A stretch of 64,000 bases of DNA, from the NCBI RefSeq assembly GCF_007827695.1, contig NZ_VITA01000009.1, forward strand, positions 168,547-232,546, read 5' to 3'. Within the stretch, counting starts at the first letter, position 1, and each line of letters starts with the position of its first letter. Made by a program: the position numbers and the translations under genes. The stretch is from Sinorhizobium medicae. Its GTDB lineage: Bacteria > Pseudomonadota > Alphaproteobacteria > Rhizobiales > Rhizobiaceae. The notes below the pieces were generated by a model that made no database searches, was not told the DNA's origin, and worked only from the letters and a program-made list of their open reading frames with translations. Positions 50,774 through 62,164 of this stretch are shown piece by piece.

Positions 50774-50899
50774 CGGCTCGAGGCTCCTCTGAAGGGTGGC
50801 TGTTCTTTAGCTTCCTCGCACGCCGAGAGCAATATCCGCTGTGCGGATTGCGTCATTTCCGCCATCCGCCGCGCCGGGTTGGTGCAGCCCCATGAAAAC

Positions 50900-50932
50900 G
50901 AAAACCGCGCCTTCGACGAAGGCGCGGTTTTC
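50900..50932. terminator. Strong terminator downstream of ldtP
   Basis: GAAAACCGCGCCTTCG pairs with CGAAGGCGCGGTTTTC, almost without loop, 23 bases past the end of the leftward L,D-transpeptidase gene. On the minus strand the stem ends in TTTTC, so it ends ldtP transcription; its symmetry would also allow rightward use. It isolates ldtP from glyA. Confidence 0.88.
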
Positions 50933-50954
50933 GATGGCAGAATGCAAGTTTTGC

Positions 50955-52286
50955 TTATTGCGGCAAGGCGTCCGCGTCGATCGGACCAGCCGATTGCTCG
51001 ATGCCCGTCGTCGTCTGCAGCGCAAGCTCCGCCGCGCCGTCGCGCTGGTAGATATCGTCGCGGAACTGGACGACGCGGTCCTTCGCCGACCAGGCGGTTA
51101 TATAGGTGAAATAGACCGGGACCTCTTCGGCAAGCTTGATCGGCGTGTTGACGCCGGACTTGATCGTACCCTCGATCTGCTGGCGCGACCAGCCGGGCGT
51201 TTCCTTGAGCAGCCAGGTGGATAGATCGCGAACGTTCTGCACACGGACGCAACCGGAGGATTCGAAGCGCATCAGCTTGTTGAACAGGCCCTGCTGCGGG
51301 GTGTCGTGCATATAGACGGCATGCTCGTTATGGAAATTGATCTTCGTCGAAGACATCGCGTTGATCTTGCCGGGATCCTGGCGGAACATAAGGTTCGGCG
51401 CCTTCTCGGCCTGCCAGTCGATGGTTTCCGGCGACACTTCGTTGCCATTGCCGTCGAGGAGACGGATCGCATTGCGCTCGAGATAAGTCGGATCCTTACG
51501 CATCAGCGGCATGATATCTTTCTGGATGATCGAGCGCGGCGCCGTCCAATAGGGGTTGAGGATGACCTCGTAAATCTTTGAATTGAGAATCGGCGACTGG
51601 CGATCGATCTTGCCGACGATAGCCGTATGGCGCAGCGCCACCCGGCCGTTCTCCACCGCCTCGATATAGGCTGCCGGAATGTTGACCATGACGTAGCGCC
51701 GGCCGAGATCGCCCGACATCGACTGAAGCCGCACCAGGTTGGTCTCGAGCTGGGCAAGCCGGGTCGAGGCGTCGACGTTCAGAGCCTTCAGGCTGTATTC
51801 GCCGATGACGCCGTCCGCCGGCAGGCCATGACGTGCCTGGAAGCGCTTGACAGCACCATCGACATAGGAATCGAAGGAAGGGGAAATACCCGCCGATTGC
51901 GGCAGATCGCCCGAGATCATCAGACGCTGGCGCAATTGCTGAACGGCAGGATCGTTAACGCCGAGTTCGAGCCTTTGGGTGCTCGCGGGATTGACCATAG
52001 GCCAGCCTCCGGCGGCTGCGATCTGCTGGTAATCCAGGATCGCCTGCTGCAGAAGCGCAATCGTTTCGGGGCCGAAGACTGGCGTGTTCGACAGTACCGC
52101 CGTAGCCGTACGCGAAGCCTTTGCGTCGAACTGGTCGTCCCAGGAGCCGCGGCGCGGCGAATTGATGATTTCGTTCAGCGCATCCTGGGCGCTGGCGGCG
52201 CCCGCCCATGCGGCGGCACCGAAGGTTGCGGCCGAACGCAGAAATGCGCGGCGCGAGAAAGCATCAATTCCGTTTTTTTTCGACAT
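50955..52286 (-). CDS. ldtP: L,D-transpeptidase LdtP
   Basis: A 443-residue periplasmic peptidoglycan cross-linking enzyme. It starts with a Tat-type leader (FSRRAFLRSAATFGAAAWAG, cut probably after ASA). A peptidoglycan-binding domain (NDPAVQQLRQRLMISGDLP) precedes the YkuD domain with HDTP and the catalytic SSGCVRV (Cys346). It forms 3-3 cross-links. In Liberibacter and S. meliloti a homologue is controlled by the MarR protein LdtR, encoded just upstream here on the same strand; the name follows that work. Confidence 0.9.
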   Translation of the reverse strand: MSKKNGIDAFSRRAFLRSAATFGAAAWAGAASAQDALNEIINSPRRGSWDDQFDAKASRTATAVLSNTPVFGPETIALLQQAILDYQQIAAAGGWPMVNPASTQRLELGVNDPAVQQLRQRLMISGDLPQSAGISPSFDSYVDGAVKRFQARHGLPADGVIGEYSLKALNVDASTRLAQLETNLVRLQSMSGDLGRRYVMVNIPAAYIEAVENGRVALRHTAIVGKIDRQSPILNSKIYEVILNPYWTAPRSIIQKDIMPLMRKDPTYLERNAIRLLDGNGNEVSPETIDWQAEKAPNLMFRQDPGKINAMSSTKINFHNEHAVYMHDTPQQGLFNKLMRFESSGCVRVQNVRDLSTWLLKETPGWSRQQIEGTIKSGVNTPIKLAEEVPVYFTYITAWSAKDRVVQFRDDIYQRDGAAELALQTTTGIEQSAGPIDADALPQ

Positions 52287-52713
52287 AGTCCCACCGTATC
52301 ATTGCGCCAGAAGCGCGCTGCCCTAGCCCTAAAGCGCATCATGTGATGCGCCTTACGTCTTCGCATTCATTGCAAGTCGCATCCCGAAAGCCGATGTGCG
52401 CTTCCGGGCGACATGCCTTAGCACGGTCATAGTTAACAAAGGCAAACCTGCGCACCACCCCGGCCTTCAGATCGCATCACGTTGCCGCAACGAGAGCCGC
52501 CCCGGCAGGCAAGCCCCGAAGCGGACTTCCGCCACCCGGACACAATCGCGCACCTGCCGCACACAAGCGTCGCTGTCACAGCAATATGGCCAATTCGTGT
52601 CTCGTCGCCCCGGTCCTACCCATTGCCGGAGCAACCAGGTCGCGCAAATGCAGCAAGGGTCGGACACGCAGGGATTGCGCCCGACCCTCGAGGCTGGAGG
52701 TCATTAACTGTGC
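52287..52713. promoter_or_regulatory. 427-base ldtP upstream region
   Basis: No convincing gene lies in this gap. At 52334-52351 GCGCATCA and TGATGCGC form a perfect 8-bp dyad with two central bases, 50 bases before the ldtP start, a fitting place for an operator such as one for LdtR. Nearer ldtR, AGGGTCGG and CCGACCCT (52654-52687) could form a hairpin with a T-poor tail. A 103-codon frame on the plus strand is basic and repeat-like and was rejected. Confidence 0.55.
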
Positions 52714-53226
52714 TTAGAGGCGATACAGAATCTGGTCGTTCCAGAAGCGGTCGAGACGCTGCAGGAGCTTGTTCATCTGGGTGAACTCATCGCTGCCGAT
52801 GCCGCCAACCTTCTGGATCGAGCCGATATGGCGCTCATAGAGTTTGGCGACCGTTTCCGCGATCTCCTGCCCATCTTCCGTAAGGCTGATGCGAACCGAA
52901 CGGCGGTCGACGCGGGAGCGCTGGTGGTTGATCAGGCCGAGATCGACCAGTTTCTTGACGTTGTAGGAAACGTTGGAGCCGAGATAGTAGCCGCGGGAGC
53001 GAAGTTCGCCGGCGGTCAGTTCGGAATTCCCGATATTGAACAGCAGGAGTGCCTGAACGGCATTGACGTCGCTGCGACCCTGACGGTCGAACTCATCCTT
53101 GATGACGTCGAGCAGGCGGCGATGCAGACGCTCGACGAGGTGGAGGGATTCCATGTAGAGACCACGGATCGTGTCTTCCTGCGGGTCTCTGGGGGCAACA
53201 AACTGCGGCTTCATCTTGGTGTTCAT
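52714..53226 (-). CDS. ldtR: MarR-family regulator LdtR
   Basis: A 170-residue MarR-family winged-helix regulator. FDRQGRSDVNAVQALLLFNI is the family dimer helix, NVSYNVKKLVDLGLINHQRS the recognition helix region and RVDRRSVRISLTEDG the wing. Located just upstream of the L,D-transpeptidase gene and on the same strand, it matches the LdtR-LdtP pair described in Liberibacter asiaticus and S. meliloti, where LdtR activates ldtP and other cell-wall and stress genes and responds to small molecules. Confidence 0.88.
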   Translation of the reverse strand: MNTKMKPQFVAPRDPQEDTIRGLYMESLHLVERLHRRLLDVIKDEFDRQGRSDVNAVQALLLFNIGNSELTAGELRSRGYYLGSNVSYNVKKLVDLGLINHQRSRVDRRSVRISLTEDGQEIAETVAKLYERHIGSIQKVGGIGSDEFTQMNKLLQRLDRFWNDQILYRL

Positions 53227-53356
53227 TTTCGTGCCTCACTGTTTCGCTTGGCGGTGTCTGTTTGTCTTCCCGCCTTGAGTGAGACCCTATCGAATACGTA
53301 TAAAATTCTACTTAAACCGCAGGCTTAACATGTACTTACCGCGGGCCGAGCCTGTC

Positions 53357-53794
53357 TCAGGGTGAATCAACCCTTACCTTCCTCGCCTGGCGCATCCGCT
53401 GATAGAGCAGCGCGGCACGGAAAAGGATGAAGGTGATGGCGACGGATGCGTGGAGAACGATCAGCAGCGGGCGATGGCCAAATAAGCCTGGATAGAACTT
53501 ATCCATGGCGATCTCCGCCGCGGCTGCAACCACCCAGACCACCGGACCCCAGGAGACCAGAAGCCAGAGCCCTATGGCGGCAACCGGATAGACGACCGCA
53601 AGGGTGGTGGCGGCCGCGCGCCACTGCGGCGACAGAAGATCGAAACGGCCGGCGCCGCCATGGGAAAAGCCGATGAGCATGGCCCAATAGTTCAATGCGA
53701 ACCAGAAGCAGGACACGGCAACCAGACGCAGGAACCAGGCGAAGAGCACCTCGGTCAGCGACGGCTTCGGCACATGAACAGAATCATGAAGCAT
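53357..53794 (-). CDS. DUF6163-like four-span membrane protein
   Basis: A 145-residue inner membrane protein with four predicted spans (about 18-40, 58-80, 82-103, 115-133). Trp-rich loops (NYWAMLIGFSHGGAGRFDLL) and LSPQWRAAATTLAVVYPVAA resemble the DUF6163 family of rhizobia. I start at 53794 (MLHDSVHVPKPS); the longer frame is antisense to hemB. Located between ldtR and hemB, with hemB divergent. Function unknown. Confidence 0.78.
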   Translation of the reverse strand: MLHDSVHVPKPSLTEVLFAWFLRLVAVSCFWFALNYWAMLIGFSHGGAGRFDLLSPQWRAAATTLAVVYPVAAIGLWLLVSWGPVVWVVAAAAEIAMDKFYPGLFGHRPLLIVLHASVAITFILFRAALLYQRMRQARKVRVDSP

Positions 53795-53972
53795 GGCGGC
53801 AAGATAGGCCGGCCGCCGCCGATCCACCAGCGCCAAGGACGGGAAAGCGCTGCGATGCACTGACGAGCGGAAGAAAATGACGCAGGCCGACTCCGGGCAA
53901 GGCGGGTTTTCAACCCCTGAAGGCACGTGATAAACCGCCTCGACGCACGAACAGGACAGAGGACGCGGCGCG

Positions 53973-54986
53973 ATGAACGACAGGACAAATCTTGTGGACA
54001 GGATCACCGGGCACCGCCGCATGCGCCGCAATCGCAAGGCGGACTGGACGCGCCGGCTGGTCCAGGAGAACCGTTTGACGGTTGACGACCTGATCTGGCC
54101 GATCTTCGTCGTGCCCGGCAGCGGCATCGTGGAGCCGATAGATGCAATGCCGGGGGTTAACCGGATGAGCGTCGACAAGGCGGTCGAGGCGGCGAAGGAG
54201 GCAGCCGATCTCGGCATTCCGGCGATCGCAACCTTTCCCAGTATCGACATGGCGCTCCGCGATGAGACCGGATCGAACAGTCTCAAGGCCGACAACCTGA
54301 TCAACCAGGCGACGCGGGCGATCAAGAAAGCCGTTCCAGACATCGGCATCATCACCGACGTTGCGCTCGATCCGTTCACCAGCCACGGCCATGACGGCAT
54401 CCTGCGCGATGGCCAGATCGTCAATGACGAAACGGTGGAATCAATCGCCAGGGCGGCGGTCATTCAGGCGGAGGCAGGTTCCGATATCATCGCGCCCTCC
54501 GATATGATGGATGGGCGGATCGGCGCGATCCGCGAGGTGCTCGACGCGGCCGGGCACCAGAATGTCGGCATTATGTCCTATGCAACGAAATTCGCGTCCG
54601 CTTTCTATGGACCTTATCGCGAGGCGATCGGCACCGGGGGCCTGCTCAAGGGCGACAAGAAGACCTATTACATCGATCCGGCGAATGGGACCGAGGCGAT
54701 ACGCGACGCAGCACTCGATGTGGAGGAAGGCGCGGACATGCTGATGGTGAAGCCCGGCCTGCCCTATCTCGACATCTGTTGGCGAATGAAGGAAGCCTTC
54801 GGCCTGCCGGTCTTCGCCTATCAGGTTTCCGGTGAGTACGCCCAGATCAAGGCGGCGGCAGCCAATGGCTGGATCGACGGCGAGCGGGTGATGGTGGAGA
54901 CGCTGCTGGCCTTCAAGCGGGCCGGCTGCGACGGGATCCTCAGCTATTTCGCCCTCGAAACGGCGCGCATCCTCGCCAAGCGCTAG
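53973..54986 (+). CDS. hemB: Delta-aminolevulinic acid dehydratase
   Basis: A 337-residue enzyme that condenses two 5-aminolevulinates to porphobilinogen in haem synthesis. The active-site Lys is in DMLMVKPGLPYLDICW (about residue 262) and the first Lys in VGIMSYATKFASAFYGP (about 208). The zinc-binding Cys triad of animal enzymes is replaced by an Asp-type segment (LDPFTSHGHDGILRDG), so the enzyme should be magnesium dependent, as in other rhizobia. Starts 178 bases from the divergent DUF6163 gene. Confidence 0.96.
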   Translation: MNDRTNLVDRITGHRRMRRNRKADWTRRLVQENRLTVDDLIWPIFVVPGSGIVEPIDAMPGVNRMSVDKAVEAAKEAADLGIPAIATFPSIDMALRDETGSNSLKADNLINQATRAIKKAVPDIGIITDVALDPFTSHGHDGILRDGQIVNDETVESIARAAVIQAEAGSDIIAPSDMMDGRIGAIREVLDAAGHQNVGIMSYATKFASAFYGPYREAIGTGGLLKGDKKTYYIDPANGTEAIRDAALDVEEGADMLMVKPGLPYLDICWRMKEAFGLPVFAYQVSGEYAQIKAAAANGWIDGERVMVETLLAFKRAGCDGILSYFALETARILAKR

Positions 54987-55108
54987 ATGATGATGAAGGT
55001 CGGCAGTCGCCCGCCCAACGATGGCGCAGCGGGACTGCGAGCCTATATGCATTGTTTTATCGCATTGGCTCCCCATATTTTGGGTGGATCACAATTTGAG
55101 GCACGGGC

Positions 55109-55573
55109 ATGAGCATGCATAACGAAGAACTGAGGCTTCCGAGCGAGGATTGGCGCGCCTACCAGGGCGTTCTGTCTCGCAGGATATTCGCCTTCATCAT
55201 CGACTATCTGATCGTCGCGCTGCTGTGGATACCGGCGGCGGTCGTGGTGTTCTTCCTCGGCATCCTGACGCTCGGGCTCGGCTTTTTGCTCTATCCGGTG
55301 CTCTTCGTCCTGGTCGCCATGCTCTATTTCGGGATGACCGTCGGCGGCCGCGAACAGGCTTCCCCGGGAATGAGGATTATGGGCGTGGCAATCGCCCGGA
55401 CGGATGGCCGGCCCATGGATTTCCTGACCGCAATCGTCCATCTGGCGATATTCTGGATCGCCAATGCGCTTTTGACGCCGCTGATCCTGTTGATAGGCCT
55501 CTTCACCGACCGCGGCCGTCTGTTGCACGACCTGCTGATCGGCACGGTGGCCGTACGACGCGATATGTATTGA
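55109..55573 (+). CDS. RDD-family membrane protein
   Basis: A 154-residue inner membrane protein of the RDD family: RRIFAFIIDYLIVALLWIPA (about residues 28-47, with Arg and Asp of the motif), then a second span pair, GMRIMGVAIARTDGRPM and a last span, ending with the typical LLHDLLIGTVAVRRDMY. Transport of small solutes or ions is proposed for some members. Sits between hemB and ate. Confidence 0.88.
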   Translation: MSMHNEELRLPSEDWRAYQGVLSRRIFAFIIDYLIVALLWIPAAVVVFFLGILTLGLGFLLYPVLFVLVAMLYFGMTVGGREQASPGMRIMGVAIARTDGRPMDFLTAIVHLAIFWIANALLTPLILLIGLFTDRGRLLHDLLIGTVAVRRDMY

Positions 55574-55668
55574 CGGCGCCGTTACGCCGAACGAGTGTGT
55601 TGACGTTTTCCATTCTTCGGCCATGCTATTACAATGAGCAACCGCACGAAGAGTGACCCCCGCGCTCG

Positions 55669-56448
55669 ATGAACACGCAGACCGCACCGTCCCCTCAGTT
55701 CTACCTGACCGCACCGGCAGCTTGCCCCTATCTGCCAGGTCAGATGGAACGGAAGGTATTTACGCACATGGTGGGAGAGCGGGCGCCGGAGCTCAATGAC
55801 CTGCTGACGCAGGGCGGCTTCCGTCGCTCTCAGAACATCGCCTACCGCCCGGCATGCGAAACCTGCCGGGCCTGCATTTCCGTGCGCATTCTGGCCAACG
55901 AATTCGCGCCGACGAAGTCTATGCGTCGCGTGCTTGCCGCCAATGGCGACATCGTATCGGCGGAGTATCCGGCCGAGCCATCGAGCGAGCAGTACAATCT
56001 CTTCCGGCGCTACCTCGACTGTCGCCATCAGAAAGGCGGCATGTCCGACATGTCGGTGCTCGACTATGCAATGATGGTGGAGGATACCCATGTGCACACG
56101 AAGATCATCGAGTACCGGTTGCGGGTCGAAGGCGACGGCATCAATGACAAGGCGCGAGGTCCCCTGATCGCGACTGCCCTGACGGACCGGATGAGCGACG
56201 GTCTGTCAATGGTCTATTCCTTCTTCGATCCGGCTCTCTCCGAACGTTCCCTTGGCACCTACATGATTTTGGATCATATCCGCCGGGCAAAGGAACGCGG
56301 CCTCCCGCATGTCTATCTCGGCTATTGGGTGAAGGGATCGCGCAAAATGGGGTACAAGACAAAGTTTTTGCCGCAGGAGCACCTTATGGCCCGTGGCTGG
56401 GAGCGCTATTCTGTCGACCACGATTCCATCAAACCCGCCACGGATTGA
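55669..56448 (+). CDS. bpt: Aspartate/glutamate leucyltransferase (ATE/Bpt type)
   Basis: A 259-residue transferase that attaches leucine to N-terminal Asp or Glu of proteins, marking them for ClpSAP degradation. [20 protein letters not shown] at residues of about 45-64 is the Cys-rich N-terminal signature; [18 protein letters not shown] (about 213-230) is the C-terminal one. Bacterial members of this length are usually annotated Bpt (also ate). The stop is 3 bases before the DMT gene, so coexpression is probable. Confidence 0.92.
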   Translation: MNTQTAPSPQFYLTAPAACPYLPGQMERKVFTHMVGERAPELNDLLTQGGFRRSQNIAYRPACETCRACISVRILANEFAPTKSMRRVLAANGDIVSAEYPAEPSSEQYNLFRRYLDCRHQKGGMSDMSVLDYAMMVEDTHVHTKIIEYRLRVEGDGINDKARGPLIATALTDRMSDGLSMVYSFFDPALSERSLGTYMILDHIRRAKERGLPHVYLGYWVKGSRKMGYKTKFLPQEHLMARGWERYSVDHDSIKPATD

Positions 56449-56451
56449 AAA

Positions 56452-57354
56452 TTGACCCCCTCCACTGACGCCGACCGGCACCGGCGCGGCCTTGCCATTA
56501 CCGGCCTCGGCGGCCTTGCGCTCTCCTTTGACATTCCGCTGATCCGGTCGGCAGATGGCGAGGTGTGGTCCATCCTTGCCGTGCGCAGCCTCTCCACCTT
56601 TCTCGCTGCGCTGGCGACATGGGTGGTGATCAACCATCTGCTCGGCCGCCGCGTCGCCCTGATACCGGGCAAGGCCGGCCTGATCGCCGGCCTTCTCTAC
56701 GGCATCAACTCCTTCACTTTCCTTCTCGCCGTGTTCAATACCTCGACCGCCAACGTCGTCTTCATCCTGGCGTTCACGTCCATGTTCGCAGCGATCCTCT
56801 CCTGGATCTTCCTGAAGGAGCGCCCTTCCAACGCCACCTTCCTGACGATGGGCGTCATGCTCGTCGGCGTTGGCGTGATCGTCAGCGACGGGCTCGAAAG
56901 CGGGCATCTCTTCGGCGACGCCATGGCCGCTTGCTCAGCCTTTCTGCTCGCGGCCGCGATCACCATCAGCCGCGCGAGCGGCCGCGACATGTCCCTCGTG
57001 CCGCTGACGACCGCAATCTTTCCCGCCATTGCCGGCTTCATGCTTTTGCCGGCTGGCGGCCTGACGATCGCCGAACCCGCCTATATCCTTTTCAACGGCC
57101 TGGTCATGATCCCGCTCGCCTTCTTCTGTCTCGCGACGGGACCGCGCTACCTTTCCGCCCCTGAGGTCGGCATGTTCTACCTGCTGGAGACCATTCTGGC
57201 ACCGATCTGGGTATGGATCGTCTTTTCCGAAACTCCGTCGAGCCCAACCCTTCTCGGCGGCACGATCCTCATCCTTGCCCTCGTCGGCCATTCGCTGTGG
57301 CAGATACGGATGAGGGCTGCGAGGGCACGCCTCGCCTGTGAAGTTGCGGGATAA
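56452..57354 (+). CDS. DMT-family (EamA) transporter
   Basis: A 300-residue inner membrane protein with ten spans in two EamA repeats. The first repeat has ITGLGGLALSFDIPLIRSAD and the second GVIVSDGLESGHLFGDAMAA; ALVGHSLWQIRMRAARARLA marks the C-terminal end. The start is a TTG three bases after the bpt stop. It likely exports a metabolite or amino acid. A RIME-like repeat lies just after it. Confidence 0.85.
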   Translation: MTPSTDADRHRRGLAITGLGGLALSFDIPLIRSADGEVWSILAVRSLSTFLAALATWVVINHLLGRRVALIPGKAGLIAGLLYGINSFTFLLAVFNTSTANVVFILAFTSMFAAILSWIFLKERPSNATFLTMGVMLVGVGVIVSDGLESGHLFGDAMAACSAFLLAAAITISRASGRDMSLVPLTTAIFPAIAGFMLLPAGGLTIAEPAYILFNGLVMIPLAFFCLATGPRYLSAPEVGMFYLLETILAPIWVWIVFSETPSSPTLLGGTILILALVGHSLWQIRMRAARARLACEVAG

Positions 57355-57361
57355 GACTGCT

Positions 57362-57426
57362 CCTCATCCCCCCTGCCGGGATCTCGCCACTTGCGGGACG
57401 ATGGTGGCGGAAGTCCGGATGAGGGG
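57362..57426. repeat. RIME-type palindromic element
   Basis: CCTCATCC at 57362-57369 pairs with GGATGAGG at 57417-57424, with a second inner arm (GCCAC with GTGGC). The outer CCCTCATCC/GGATGAGGGG and inner GCCAC-type parts match the rhizobial intergenic mosaic element class. It lies between the converging DMT and ArsR genes, the usual intergenic location. It may terminate or stabilise both transcripts. Confidence 0.72.
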
Positions 57427-57464
57427 ACCTGCACCGATGACGCGAACACAAAGGCACAATCCCA

Positions 57465-57803
57465 CTATCGCTGCTCGGCCGATCCGTCATCCCTGGCAGG
57501 TTGCTGCATCTGTGACTGCATCGCCCAGAGCTCGCGATTGGTGTCGATCCATTTGGCCGCGATCTCCAGCGGCGCTGGATCGGCCTTGACGAGTTCTTTC
57601 CCGCCCTTCCACCGGCGGGCAACCAGGCCCGCCGTCTCCAGAACGGCAAGATGCTTCGCAAGGACATCCTGCTCGACGCCGACAGCAGCGGCGATATCCG
57701 CCGCGGGCGTTTCCCCCGACAACAGGACTTCGAAAATGCGGCGCCGCATCGGATCGGCCAGCGCGAGCAGCGTATCGTCAAGAGCCGAGGTCATTACGTT
57801 CAT
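57465..57803 (-). CDS. ArsR-family transcriptional regulator
   Basis: A 112-residue winged-helix regulator: DDTLLALADPMRRRIFEVLL at the start, then DIAAAVGVEQDVLAKHLAVL as the helix-turn-helix. No CxC metal site is seen. The C-terminus, with KADPAPLEIAAKWIDTNREL, resembles the wing and tail of the single-domain ArsR regulators often paired with an activator of HSP90 ATPase homologue; none is next to it here. Target genes unknown. Confidence 0.82.
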   Translation of the reverse strand: MNVMTSALDDTLLALADPMRRRIFEVLLSGETPAADIAAAVGVEQDVLAKHLAVLETAGLVARRWKGGKELVKADPAPLEIAAKWIDTNRELWAMQSQMQQPARDDGSAEQR

Positions 57804-57945
57804 CTCGCCGCATGGTCCCTCAAATCGGGGCCGATATAAGGAACAAGCAGGACATTAGAGCGGCTTCCGGGACGGAGGGGACCATCCGCTTACAACAATA
57901 TTGATCCACGAACGCTCTCCGCTTGCAAGCGCATAGTTTTGCGGA

Positions 57946-60231
<2,286 letters not shown>

Positions 60232-60455
60232 CTACCTCAACAGGCGCGCATCGGCAAGAATCCCCGGCGACCGCACTGTGGAGAACGTCATCGGCGGCTG
60301 ACCCCTGCCTGCGTCCGCGCGTTTTGCACTTGGCGGCAGAACTACGCTTGCGTATCGTCCCGGCATGGTCGACGCATTCGGGTAAGGTCACTCAACTCGG
60401 CGAGTGCGCTCCCACACACGTTTTCGCAATCAAAGCATTTTCATAGGGAACTCCA

Positions 60456-61649
60456 ATGATACATACGCGTAAAGTCCGCCTGATGCTGGCCAGCGTCGCC
60501 CTCTTTTCCCTCGCCGGACCGGCCATGGCACTGGACGGTGCGGATATGATGAAGAAGCTCAATGCGGCAACAACGCCCAACGGCTCTTCGGTAAGCTACG
60601 ACACGGCAGAGGCCGACGGCGACGTGGTGACGGTCACCGGCATGAAGCTGCAGGTGGCGGCAGAACCCGGCAAATCCATCGACATCGGCGACGTGACGTT
60701 CGAGGGCGTAGAGGAAACCGAAGGCGGCGGCTATTATGCCGAAACCGTCTCTTTCCCGGACATCGCCGTCAGCGAGAAGGATGCAAGCTTCTCGGTCAAG
60801 GACATCGCGATCGGGGGCCTGTCCATTCCGGGCAAGGCGTCCGGCACCACCATCGAGGACATTCTGCTTTACGAAACGGCCGGCACGGGCCCGATGACCG
60901 TGAGCGTCAAAGGCAAGGACGTCTTCACCGCCGAGCGCACGGAGACCAATCTGACGCGACAGGAAGACAATGCGGGCCTCGACTTCGACGCGAGGCTCGC
61001 CGGCATCAAGGCGGATCTGTCTGGAATCGAGGATGCCAAAGCCAAGGATGCGGTCGAGCAGCTCGGGCTGACGACGCTCGACGGCGAAGTCACGATGAAG
61101 GGCAGTTGGGAGCTGGAAAGCGGAAACCTCGCTCTCGACGAATACGCCCTGGACTTCACGAATGTCGGGCGGCTGAACATCGCCATGGACTTCTCCGGCT
61201 ACACACCGCAATTCATGAGATCGCTGCAGGAGGCCGCGAAAGCGGCAGAAGCCAACCCGAACAAGGAAGAAGCCAACCAGGCGATGGGGCTGGCCATGCT
61301 CGGGCTGATGCAGCAGCTGACCTTCAACAGCGCCTCGATCCGTTTCGATGATGCATCGATCACGAAAAAGGCGCTCGACTACGCCGGCAGCCAGCAGGGC
61401 GTCACCGGCGAGCAGCTGGCGCAATCGTTGAAGGGTCTCGTTCCGATCATGATGGCGCAGCTTAACGTGCCGGAACTTCAGAACCAGGTCACCAGCGCCG
61501 TCAACGCCTTCCTCGACGAACCGAAGAGCCTGACCATCAGCGCCAAGCCGGAGAAACCGGTCCCCTTCCCGATGATCATGGGTGCGGCAATGGGTGCTCC
61601 CAACACGATCCCGTCCGTGCTCGGGGTCAAGGTCACGGCGAACGACTGA
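60456..61649 (+). CDS. Secreted protein of unknown function
   Basis: A 397-residue protein with a Sec signal peptide: VRLMLASVALFSLAGPAMAL, cut predicted after AMA. The mature part is a long series of strands with repeating patterns (SIDIGDVTFEGVEETEGGGY, DIAIGGLSIPGKASGTTIED) then a helical C-terminus, reminiscent of periplasmic lipid-binding proteins such as the DUF945/AsmA-like type. That similarity is only structural impression. Monocistronic; a terminator follows at 61691-61721. Likely periplasmic. Confidence 0.75.
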   Translation: MIHTRKVRLMLASVALFSLAGPAMALDGADMMKKLNAATTPNGSSVSYDTAEADGDVVTVTGMKLQVAAEPGKSIDIGDVTFEGVEETEGGGYYAETVSFPDIAVSEKDASFSVKDIAIGGLSIPGKASGTTIEDILLYETAGTGPMTVSVKGKDVFTAERTETNLTRQEDNAGLDFDARLAGIKADLSGIEDAKAKDAVEQLGLTTLDGEVTMKGSWELESGNLALDEYALDFTNVGRLNIAMDFSGYTPQFMRSLQEAAKAAEANPNKEEANQAMGLAMLGLMQQLTFNSASIRFDDASITKKALDYAGSQQGVTGEQLAQSLKGLVPIMMAQLNVPELQNQVTSAVNAFLDEPKSLTISAKPEKPVPFPMIMGAAMGAPNTIPSVLGVKVTAND

Positions 61650-61690
61650 CCCCCGCCAGGAGCGCGGCGCCATTTCCGAGAACTGACCGA

Positions 61691-61721
61691 GCCTGGCGGC
61701 CCCCACCGCCAGGCTTTTCTT
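61691..61721 (+). terminator. Rho-independent terminator
   Basis: GCCTGGCGG pairs with CCGCCAGGC around a 6-base loop, followed by TTTTCTT, 40 bases past the stop of the secreted protein gene. This is a standard terminator for that gene. Confidence 0.93.
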
Positions 61722-61836
61722 CGTTCGCGCGATCAATGCTATGATGCGATGCTTGATGCTGGAAAGCGGCCGCCTATCTATTTGCAGCGTGCCGACATAT
61801 GCGCATTCCCGACCGACCAAGCGGAAGGAGGACGCC

Positions 61837-62055
61837 ATGGGACTGAAGCATTCGGATATCACCGCCATCCTCGGCCCTGTTGATGAAACACTGATGGCCG
61901 AGCTTCTCGCGACAGGCGCCACCGCGAGCGAACTTGCCGAAGCAATCGCCTGGGTCAACAACGATGAGGCCCTGATCGGCGAGGGCCGCCATCTTCCGGC
62001 CGGCCGGGTTGCGGCGCTGATCGATATACTGACACCCGACGTCGACGAAGAGTGA
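61837..62055 (+). CDS. Conserved-type small hypothetical protein
   Basis: A 72-residue acidic helical protein ([20 protein letters not shown], then [20 protein letters not shown] and a C-terminal helix). AAGGAGGAC precedes the ATG at 61837; a longer frame starting at 61741 lacks such a site. It ends 109 bases before groEL and may be cotranscribed with it. Not recognised; the fold looks like a small helical bundle. Confidence 0.68.
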   Translation: MGLKHSDITAILGPVDETLMAELLATGATASELAEAIAWVNNDEALIGEGRHLPAGRVAALIDILTPDVDEE

Positions 62056-62164
62056 ATGCGATCGACGCGACGGGGACGCGTATCCGCTGCTTCCCGTCGC
62101 TGCCGGCCGATATGCAGTGTGCAAGCAGGAGACATTCCATAATTCCGTGTGGAGGGAGGCATAA

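Noticed and set aside
52396..52707. 103-codon plus-strand frame upstream of ldtP
   Set aside because: Arg/Ser/Gln-rich translation with no ribosome-binding site and no recognisable pattern; lies in an obvious regulatory gap.
62056..62164. CIRCE heat-shock operator before groEL
   Set aside because: No TTAGCACTC...GAGTGCTAA dyad is present in the 109 bases upstream.
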